A stretch of 5,157 bases of DNA, taken from the NCBI GenBank assembly GCA_021807065.1, contig JAKAPO010000192.1:1-5157 (forward strand), given 5' to 3'. The DNA is from a bacterium (GTDB taxonomy: Bacteria; Vulcanimicrobiota; Vulcanimicrobiia; Vulcanimicrobiales; Vulcanimicrobiaceae). The notes below the pieces were generated by a model. It was not told the DNA's origin. It saw only the letters and a program-made list of their open reading frames with translations, and searched no databases. The translations under genes and the position numbers were made by a program. Positions 1 through 4,766 of this stretch are shown piece by piece (positions within the stretch are counted from its first letter, which is position 1; every line of letters starts with the position of its first letter).

Positions 1-371
1 ATAAGAGCGACCGTGTCGCCGTTGGTGACGCAACCGTCGCCAACAGCTAGCCCAAGTGCGAGGGCCATATTCGGGTCGAGCGCTTCACTGCCAAAGCCAG
101 ATCCAGATAGCATAACGCGATCGCCGGAGTGCAGATCCCGTGCTGGGACATCCCCACGGTTCTCCGTCAGTACTTTGTGATCCGCCGTGAGATTGACCTG
201 ATAGCCGGCTTTCGTTGTGAGCCTGTACACGAACTTGTGGCCAGTCGGAAATATGTTCGTGACAAGATGCGGCTTGGCGTCCGAGCCGATTACAAACGCA
301 GCTCTGCCGACGAGATCGGCAATGCGTTGAGGGCCATCGGCGGTTGCCACAAGCGTGTCGCCGGTGACACA
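1..371 (-). mobile_element. Intein 2 in NrdJ: N-terminal part, probably with a LAGLIDADG homing endonuclease
   Basis: Begins at NrdJ residue Cys640 directly after NASNP and runs off the left edge (at least 123 residues seen). Block A is the canonical CVTGDTLVATADG. Block B is seen as LTADHKVLT (Thr701, His704), with Ala in place of the commoner Pro. A segment resembling the connector follows (ARDLHSGDRVML, 716-727). Then MALALGLAVGDGCV (741-754) matches the first LAGLIDADG-type helix found in inteins with a DOD endonuclease. Ordinary NrdJ would continue NPC-SEY here, so the element is inserted immediately before the cysteine of the NPC motif. The C-terminal splicing blocks are not in the window, so splicing competence and the rest of the endonuclease cannot be judged. 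The intein call is strong. The endonuclease call rests on one motif. Confidence 0.9.
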
Positions 372-2288
372 CGGATTGCTTGCGTTGATGCGGCCGTCGG
401 CCGGGCACGTGTGCCATTCATTGATCGTGGTATCGAATTGCACACCGGGATCCGCGCACTGCCATGCGGCAACGCCGATCTGTTCCCACAGGTCCTTCGC
501 TGGCACGGATTTCGCCACGCCGCCGTCGGTACGTCGCACCAGGTCCCAAGAACCGCCGGAATCGAGTGCTTTGAAGAATTCATTGGGAACGCGAACGGAG
601 TTATTGGAATTCTGCCCCGAGACGGTGCTGTAGGCTTCGCCGTCCCAGTTGACGTCATACGTATCGATCTGGAGTGACGTGTAGCCTTGCCTCGCGAAGT
701 CGAGCGCGTACTGGATGTTTGCGGTTGGAATCCCTGCGCCCAACGCGGCCCGCATCGCGGCCTTCAGCCGTACATTCAGCGCCGGATCGAGGCGCGCACT
801 CTCAGGCAGCGACGGATCGCATGCCGTGTGCATGATCTCGTTGAGATGCTTTTCGATTGCGATCGATCCGGCGACGAGCGCGGAGACCTTCTGCTCCTCT
901 TTGACTTTCCAATTGATGAATTGCTCGATGTCCGGGTGGTCGAGCTGCAGCACGACCATCTTGGCGGCGCGACGTGTCGTGCCACCCGATTTAATCGCAC
1001 CGGCCGCGCGATCGCCAACGCGAAGAAACGACATCAATCCCGACGAGGTGCCGCCACCGGAGAGTTTCTCGCCGGCGCCGCGGATCTTGGAGAAATCGGA
1101 ACCGGTGCCCGCTCCGAATTTATAGATGCGCGCCTCGCGGACCCAGAGGTCCATGATGCCGCCCTCGTTCACGAGATCGTCTTCGATGCTTTGAATGAAG
1201 CAGTTGTGGACGACGACGTTGTTGGTAAGGAACGTGTGGCTTGCCGTCTGGATGTCGTAGACCGGCATCGGTTGAGGCATCTGATCGATCGCGAGAATGT
1301 CGACCGCATGGATCTCGAGTGCAGGCCGGGCCACCACCTCGGCCGCATTGACGACCATCTCGCCGCGATTGCGCCCGAGTCTCATGAAGGGAAGCGGCGA
1401 CGGATCGATACCGCCGCGCTCGAAGAGCAGGTCGCCCGGTCGCAACTCGCCCAGTGGACGCCAAGAAGCCTCGCCGCCGCGCTGCGCGTAGACGCGATGA
1501 TCAGGCGTGGCATCGACGTATGCACCGTTGACCAGATGCACACGCAGCACCGGCTTGATCCCCGTGCGCTTCGCGGCAACCACGGTCGTGACACCGTGCG
1601 CATCGTAAACTTGCAATCCGATGAGTTGACGCTCGACGATCAGCCCGATCTGAATCGGGCCGTCGGGCGTCGACACCGGTGCCCAGTACGGAAGGCAGGC
1701 GTGCGGCGCGGGGTGCTCGTAGGCGCTCGTCGAGCGCTCGAGCTGCTGCGTCTTGGGATCGACGTACCAATGCCCTTGCGCCGGACCGGAGATGCCGTAC
1801 GCCCAATGCAATCCCGTGTTGAACCATTGCGGCGAGTTGGGTGCGCCGATCTGGCGCGCGAGCATCGCGCACATCTCGTCGTAATACGTGCGCGCGTCCT
1901 CCTCACCGTCGAAGTACCCGTACTTCCAGCCCCAATACGTCCAGCAGCCTGCGAGTCTATTGAAGACCTCGCGCGCATCGCGCTCGCCGCCGAACTGTTC
2001 GTTGCGGGGCATCCTCGCGAGCCGTTCGTCGTCTGGTACGGAGCGCTGCAGCCACGGCGGCACGCCTTCTTCTGGAACGCGTCGAAGGGCACCGGGGACG
2101 CCGGCTTTTCGACAGTATTTTTGGGCAAGGACGTCGACCGCGACTTGGCTCCAATCCGAAGGCACCATGACGCCGTCGGCCTCGAAGATCACGGTACCGT
2201 CCGGATCAACGATGCGAGAGGTGCGCGGCTCGAAGGTCAGCCCGAAATATGGATCGCCGGGGGCGGAGTAGGTGCGACGGAACTTCAT
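1..2288 (-). CDS. nrdJ: Class II (adenosylcobalamin-dependent) ribonucleotide reductase, N-terminal part, interrupted by two inteins
   Basis: Reduces ribonucleotides to deoxyribonucleotides in the cytoplasm using adenosylcobalamin to make a thiyl radical. The frame is open from ATG at 2288 to the window edge (762 full codons; 3' end missing). Host segments recognisable as NrdJ: residues 151-165 (SPQWFNTGLHWAYG region), 195-197 joined to 363-399 (PHA + CFIQSIEDDLVNEGG, then GTGSDFSKIRG), 410-420 (GGGTSSGLMSFL), 432-444 (IKSGGTTRRAAKM), 558-566 (GQNSNNSVR) and 633-639 (RINASNP, leading to the NPC active-site motif). Residues 198-362 and 640 onward are inteins. I see no ATP-cone in the N-terminus. 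The start is supported by AAGGAG ten bases upstream, and the family's usual opening follows it directly. The gene is divergent from yqeG and preceded by NrdR-like boxes. The motifs after the second intein, the TACNL cysteine and the C-terminal domain lie outside the window. Identification as class II rather than class I rests on overall similarity to NrdJ motifs and is strong. Confidence 0.95.
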   Translation of the reverse strand, partial: MKFRRTYSAPGDPYFGLTFEPRTSRIVDPDGTVIFEADGVMVPSDWSQVAVDVLAQKYCRKAGVPGALRRVPEEGVPPWLQRSVPDDERLARMPRNEQFGGERDAREVFNRLAGCWTYWGWKYGYFDGEEDARTYYDEMCAMLARQIGAPNSPQWFNTGLHWAYGISGPAQGHWYVDPKTQQLERSTSAYEHPAPHACLPYWAPVSTPDGPIQIGLIVERQLIGLQVYDAHGVTTVVAAKRTGIKPVLRVHLVNGAYVDATPDHRVYAQRGGEASWRPLGELRPGDLLFERGGIDPSPLPFMRLGRNRGEMVVNAAEVVARPALEIHAVDILAIDQMPQPMPVYDIQTASHTFLTNNVVVHNCFIQSIEDDLVNEGGIMDLWVREARIYKFGAGTGSDFSKIRGAGEKLSGGGTSSGLMSFLRVGDRAAGAIKSGGTTRRAAKMVVLQLDHPDIEQFINWKVKEEQKVSALVAGSIAIEKHLNEIMHTACDPSLPESARLDPALNVRLKAAMRAALGAGIPTANIQYALDFARQGYTSLQIDTYDVNWDGEAYSTVSGQNSNNSVRVPNEFFKALDSGGSWDLVRRTDGGVAKSVPAKDLWEQIGVAAWQCADPGVQFDTTINEWHTCPADGRINASNPCVTGDTLVATADGPQRIADLVGRAAFVIGSDAKPHLVTNIFPTGHKFVYRLTTKAGYQVNLTADHKVLTENRGDVPARDLHSGDRVMLSGSGFGSEALDPNMALALGLAVGDGCVTNGDTVAL
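1203..1697 (-). other. Intein 1 in NrdJ: complete mini-intein (165 aa, no endonuclease)
   Basis: A protein-splicing element occupying NrdJ residues 198-362. It begins with Cys198 in a block A-like stretch (CLPYWAPVSTPDG). Block B follows as TPDH (Thr261 to His264). It ends with block F (VYDIQTASHTFLTNN, 343-357) and block G (VVVHN), with penultimate His361 and terminal Asn362, followed by extein Cys363. All residues for the standard class 1 Cys-type mechanism are visible: Cys1, the block B Thr and His, the His-Asn pair and the +1 Cys. Only about 78 residues separate blocks B and F and none resembles LAGLIDADG or HNH motifs, so this is a mini-intein that can splice but not home. Removal joins PHA to CFIQS, the normal uninterrupted NrdJ sequence. 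That makes the boundaries secure to the residue. Confidence 0.93.
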
Positions 2289-2298
2289 GCGTTAAGCA

Positions 2299-2304
2299 CT
2301 CCTT
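2299..2304 (-). promoter_or_regulatory. Ribosome binding site of nrdJ
   Basis: AAGGAG on the minus strand, ten bases before the ATG at 2288. It is a good Shine-Dalgarno match and fixes the nrdJ start. It lies just downstream of the second NrdR-like box. Confidence 0.75.
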
Positions 2305-2320
2305 GGGGCATCTATTGTGT
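2305..2320 (-). promoter_or_regulatory. NrdR box 2 (proximal) upstream of nrdJ
   Basis: The minus strand reads ACACAATAGATGCCCC. The left half (ACACAATA) is a perfect consensus half-site and the right half is degenerate, giving 10 of 16 matches overall. A 16-bp gap separates it from box 1, so both sites fall on the same face of the helix, as expected for cooperative NrdR binding. It covers the proposed -10 hexamer and the region just before the ribosome site, so occupancy would block transcription initiation. Alone it would be unconvincing; the spacing to box 1 is the main support. Confidence 0.6.
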
Positions 2321-2342
2321 CATATTTCGAGAGGAGACACAA
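2314..2342 (-). promoter_or_regulatory. Possible sigma-70-type promoter of nrdJ
   Basis: On the minus strand TTGTGT (2342-2337) could be the -35 element and CACAAT (2319-2314) the -10 element, with an optimal 17-base spacer. The matches are moderate (3/6 and 4/6). Transcription would start close to 2307, leaving a very short leader before AAGGAG. The position fits the overlapping NrdR-like boxes, but those boxes share the same bases, so the promoter call is not independent evidence. Confidence 0.35.
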
Positions 2343-2352
2343 GATATTGGGG
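2337..2352 (-). promoter_or_regulatory. NrdR box 1 (distal) upstream of nrdJ
   Basis: The minus strand reads CCCCAATATCTTGTGT. This agrees at 13 of 16 positions with the known NrdR-box consensus (acaCwAtATaTwGtgt), and the central AATATCTTGTGT part is nearly perfect. NrdR is the widespread zinc and ATP-cone repressor of ribonucleotide reductase genes. The site overlaps the proposed -35 element of nrdJ and is paired with a second site exactly 32 bp downstream, the spacing typical of NrdR operators. The match is seen by eye; binding is inferred. Confidence 0.72.
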
Positions 2353-2433
2353 TTGCGCCGTGAAATCCTTGTGAGCGGCCTGTCGGGGACGACTTTTCCC
2401 TGTGGACGAATCCGAGGATAGCGGGGATAGTCG

Positions 2434-2937
2434 GTGCAAAAGCGGCCTCCCATGCTCGGCCCTAACCGCTTTGCCCCGCGCCTTTGCGACGTGTCGCTGG
2501 CGGAGCTGGAGGCGGCTGGGATCAGGGGTCTCATTCTCGATCTGGACAACACGGTCGTCAGCTGGGGCGGGAGCGAGGTGGCGCGCGAGCATCTTGCGTG
2601 GGTATCCGACGCTCGGGACCGCGGTTTTCGGCTGGTCATGCTCTCGAACAACTTTTCGGAGCGCGTCATGCGCGTTGCGGAGCAGATGGAGATCCCGTTT
2701 GTGGCGAGCGCACTGAAACCACTGCCGACGGGCTTCCTGGCGGCCGTTCGGCGGCTCGGGCTTCCGCGCCGGCAGGTTGCGGTGGTCGGAGATCAGTTGT
2801 TTACGGACGTTCTCGGAGCGAAACTTTGCGGACTCTACTCGATCTTGACCGAGCCGCTCGCGCGCAGGGATCATCCGGTAACGGGCGTCTTTCGCTTCCT
2901 CGAGAGGCTTATGTTACCGCAGCGGCGTCAACCGTGA
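2434..2937 (+). CDS. yqeG: YqeG-family HAD-superfamily (class IIIA) phosphatase
   Basis: A small cytoplasmic HAD-fold hydrolase of 167 residues, the usual length for YqeG. HAD motif I is LDLDNT (Asp36 nucleophile, Asp38, Thr40). Motif II is LSNN (Ser71), the conserved lysine is in LKP (Lys95), and the metal-binding motif is GDQLFTD (Asp120, Asp125). All catalytic residues are present. There is no signal peptide or membrane segment. The GTG at 2434 is chosen because GGGGA lies six bases upstream; the ATG at 2452 (Met7) lacks a ribosome site but cannot be excluded, since family similarity begins only around residue 8. The gene overlaps aroE by four bases and is divergent from nrdJ. In Bacillus the order is yqeG-yqeH-aroE, so the neighbourhood is conserved with the GTPase gene yqeH missing here. 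The family's physiological substrate is not established; a sugar- or nucleotide-phosphate role would be a guess. Confidence 0.9.
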   Translation: MQKRPPMLGPNRFAPRLCDVSLAELEAAGIRGLILDLDNTVVSWGGSEVAREHLAWVSDARDRGFRLVMLSNNFSERVMRVAEQMEIPFVASALKPLPTGFLAAVRRLGLPRRQVAVVGDQLFTDVLGAKLCGLYSILTEPLARRDHPVTGVFRFLERLMLPQRRQP

Positions 2938-3665
2938 GGCTTGCGCTCATCGGCGATCCCGTCGAGCACAGCCGAAGCCCTTCGATTCACGAGCACTTCC
3001 TGCGCGAAGCCGGTATCGACGGCTCCTACGCAGCCATTCGCGTGCGCATCGGCGAAGCCGCGAGTGCGATCGCGCAATTGAGCGCGCAAGGTTTTGCAGG
3101 TTGTAACGTGACGTCGCCTTTGAAAGAAGAAGCGTTCGCAGCGTGCGAAGTTGTTACGACGCACGCGCGAGAGGCAGACGCCGTCAATACCATTGCTTTC
3201 GCCGATCGCATCACAGGGACGAACACGGACGGCATCGGAGCGGCTGTCGCGTTGGGCGAGCTCATGGGCCCGTTGCGGAACCGTCGGATCGCGGTGCTCG
3301 GGACCGGCCCCACCGCACGGGCGGTGGTTGCGCAACTTGTCACAGAGGGAGCGCTGCCGCTTCTCTGGGGACGCAGCACCGCGAAAGTGGATGCCCTTTG
3401 CGCGCGTTTTGGGATCGCACCTTGGGAAGAAAAACCCGTCGACGCAGCCTTCGTTGCGCTGCCTCCGGAGGCAATGCTCGTGCAAGACATGCAGCGCGCA
3501 CTCTGGCGCGTCGGGGTCGTGATGGACGCGAACTACGGTGAACGCTCGACGTTGGCAACTCAGATAGGACGTCCTGTGGCTGACGGCTCTCGTATGCTCG
3601 AGGCCCAGGCGAAGGCATCCTTCGAGTTCTGGTCTTTGCAGCCGATGAAGCCGGCGCCCGGTTGA
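2934..3665 (+). CDS. aroE: Shikimate dehydrogenase (NADP-dependent), short variant
   Basis: Reduces 3-dehydroshikimate to shikimate, the fourth step of the chorismate pathway, in the cytoplasm. The product is 243 residues, shorter than the usual 270 or so. The substrate domain is clear: HSRSP (Ser13, Ser15), GCNVTSPLK with catalytic Lys64, AVNT (83-86) and TNTDG with catalytic Asp99. The cofactor loop is VLGTGPTARA (121-130), departing from the usual GAGGAARA, and GRSTAK (146-151) corresponds to the NADP-selecting NRT/GRS motif. Gln225 in EAQAKASFEFW matches the conserved C-terminal glutamine. The usual NATPxGM segment is replaced by VALPPEAM (174-181), so the cofactor domain is divergent and trimmed. 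The start is GTG at 2934, overlapping the yqeG stop as GTGA. There is no in-frame ATG nearby and no strong ribosome site, so translation is probably coupled to yqeG. Confidence 0.93.
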   Translation: MRLALIGDPVEHSRSPSIHEHFLREAGIDGSYAAIRVRIGEAASAIAQLSAQGFAGCNVTSPLKEEAFAACEVVTTHAREADAVNTIAFADRITGTNTDGIGAAVALGELMGPLRNRRIAVLGTGPTARAVVAQLVTEGALPLLWGRSTAKVDALCARFGIAPWEEKPVDAAFVALPPEAMLVQDMQRALWRVGVVMDANYGERSTLATQIGRPVADGSRMLEAQAKASFEFWSLQPMKPAPG

Positions 3666-3704
3666 AAAGGACTGCTCGTGGGCCTGCCAAACAGCGGGCA
3701 ACTC

Positions 3705-3711
3705 GGAGGTG
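3705..3711 (+). promoter_or_regulatory. Strong ribosome binding site ahead of an ATG at 3716
   Basis: GGAGGTG lies four bases before the ATG at 3716 (six from the GGAGG core). It is the best ribosome site in the plus-strand half of the window. The ATG it serves is not in frame with the following long coding region, which is what makes the site noteworthy. Confidence 0.65.
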
Positions 3712-3715
3712 TGCC

Positions 3716-3749
3716 ATGAGAAGGGCGTTCTGGTTTTCGGCGGTTTGCG
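3716..3749 (+). other. Signal-peptide start, out of frame with the propeller gene that follows
   Basis: From ATG 3716 the frame reads MRRAFWFSAV, a basic start followed by a hydrophobic stretch as in a signal peptide. It then turns into unrelated sequence and stops at 3850. The frame of the downstream protein, entered at 3744, reads FALAAATAGCASN, the expected rest of a lipoprotein signal with a lipobox-like TAGC. Dropping one base around 3743 (or in the T run at 3734-3737) would fuse the two into one normal leader. The intact gene would therefore run from 3716 to 4676. Confidence 0.6.
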
Positions 3750-4676
3750 TTGGCTGCGGCAACCGCGGGGTGCGCGAGCAATGGTTCGATGGTAAATCCG
3801 CCCACCGCTACGATCCCTACGCGAATCTACTTCGCGAACGCGTCGAATAGCGGTAGGGTCTCGCCGGGAAGCCTACTCGCGTTCGGCCTGCCATTTTCGA
3901 GTAACGTCGCGCCTCTCACGACGGTGGCGCCGCCTTCCGGGAACGAGGGTCCTTTCGGTCTCACGCTCGACAGCAGTCACCGGCTCTTCGTCGGCTATCA
4001 AGACAAATACATTTCCGTTTACAAACTGCCGCTCACGTCAGCGTCGACACCTGCGTTTCAAATAGCTACGCCGGCGGGAGTTGCCGAGGCGCTTGCGTTC
4101 GACGGGTCGGGAAACCTCATCGTTGGGACTGGGAATTCGGTCTACGTTTTCCCTTCTCCGGTAGGCGCCTCCAGCACGTCGATTTTCAATTTTCTCCTGC
4201 CTAACGGCAATCATTGCTGCCTTCAAGAGTTCGCCGTACACGCAAGTACGTTGGCAATCGCAACGTTTACGGGATTCAGCGACCACGTGTACATCTATTC
4301 GCTTCCGCTGACGGCTGCGTCGACACCAACCGCTTCCATCACGACCGGTGGCGCTCAAGGGTATTCAGGCGTCGCGTTCGATGGGAACGGCAATCTGTAC
4401 GCATCCGGCGGCAACCCGAACCAGATCGAGATCTACACGCCGCCGTTCACCAATGCCAGCACGCCGACGACGATCATCTCCACGTCATCGCTGGTGCCGC
4501 CGAGTGGAGACGCCGGAGATCTCGCGTTCGATTCCGAGGGAAACATGTACTTCGGGGTTTCGTTTCCGGGAAAGCTCTACATGTTTGTCCCGCCGTTCAC
4601 GGCGGCAAGCACTCCGTCGGCACAGACGACGATTGGACTGGGGCAGCTCGAGATCGGCATCGCGATCGGAAATTAA
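3750..4676 (+). CDS. Beta-propeller-like repeat protein with PxTxASTP motifs; probable lipoprotein with frameshifted leader
   Basis: I do not recognise a named family. The body (308 residues from TTG 3750) is built of about five or six repeats. In each, a strand such as VYxLPLTxASTPxxxI is followed by a segment like aFDgxGNLYvG. Clear ASTP units are at residues 98-101, 191-194, 237-240 and 287-290; degenerate ones are near 44-57 and 133-145. FDxxGN units are at 117-122, 210-215 and 260-265. This pattern resembles NHL/SMP-30-type propellers. Two adjacent cysteines (156-157) sit in the middle of an otherwise cysteine-poor protein. The TTG has no good ribosome site; the likely true start is ATG 3716, one base out of frame, which would add a signal peptide and make Cys8 the lipidated residue. 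Export to the cell surface is therefore inferred. It is 50 bp downstream of aroE with its own ribosome site, and its stop is two bases from the convergent tRNA-Ser. Confidence 0.75.
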   Translation: MAAATAGCASNGSMVNPPTATIPTRIYFANASNSGRVSPGSLLAFGLPFSSNVAPLTTVAPPSGNEGPFGLTLDSSHRLFVGYQDKYISVYKLPLTSASTPAFQIATPAGVAEALAFDGSGNLIVGTGNSVYVFPSPVGASSTSIFNFLLPNGNHCCLQEFAVHASTLAIATFTGFSDHVYIYSLPLTAASTPTASITTGGAQGYSGVAFDGNGNLYASGGNPNQIEIYTPPFTNASTPTTIISTSSLVPPSGDAGDLAFDSEGNMYFGVSFPGKLYMFVPPFTAASTPSAQTTIGLGQLEIGIAIGN

Positions 4677-4678
4677 CT

Positions 4679-4766
4679 CGGAGAGGGGGAGATTCGAACT
4701 CCCGAGACGCTCATCACGTCTGCTCGCTTTCCAAGCGAGTGCATTCAACCGCTCTGCCACCTCTCC
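4679..4766 (-). tRNA. tRNA-Ser, anticodon GGA
   Basis: A complete class II tRNA of 88 nt on the minus strand. The acceptor arms GGAGAGG and CCTCTCC pair perfectly. The D arm is GCA...TGC with GGTTGA in the loop. The anticodon stem CTCGC/GCGAG encloses TTGGAAA with anticodon GGA (4732-4730). A long variable arm (AGACG paired with CGTCT) and a T arm GGGAG-TTCGAAT-CTCCC follow. The discriminator is G at 4679, as expected for serine tRNAs. CCA is not encoded, so it must be added after transcription. It decodes UCC and UCU. Its first 22 bases overlap the end of the upstream EAL gene on the same strand. Confidence 0.97.

Noticed and set aside
129..677. A 182-codon open frame on the plus strand
   Set aside because: Antisense to NrdJ and intein 2, with no family resemblance and no convincing ribosome site; a high-GC shadow.
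687..2363. A 558-codon open frame on the plus strand
   Set aside because: It lies antisense to nrdJ, whose minus-strand frame shows unmistakable reductase and intein motifs throughout. The plus-strand product is rich in Arg, Ala and Asp with no recognisable domain.
2353..2433. A promoter for yqeG
   Set aside because: I looked for -35/-10 pairs on the plus strand (for example TTGTGA at 2369), but no pair had an acceptable -10 at proper spacing.
2320..2874. A 184-codon minus-strand frame across the nrdJ promoter and yqeG
   Set aside because: It is antisense to yqeG, which has complete HAD motifs, and it would run through the NrdR-like operator.
2484..2933. Extension of aroE upstream to 2484
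   Set aside because: The added residues lie entirely within yqeG in another frame and do not resemble AroE. Family similarity starts exactly at GTG 2934 (MRLALIGDPVEHS).
2928..3701. A 257-codon minus-strand frame
   Set aside because: Antisense to aroE; no motif is recognisable in it.
3666..3704. Possible terminator after aroE
   Set aside because: Only a weak TGCC/GGCA pairing is present, with no T run, so no intrinsic terminator can be supported.
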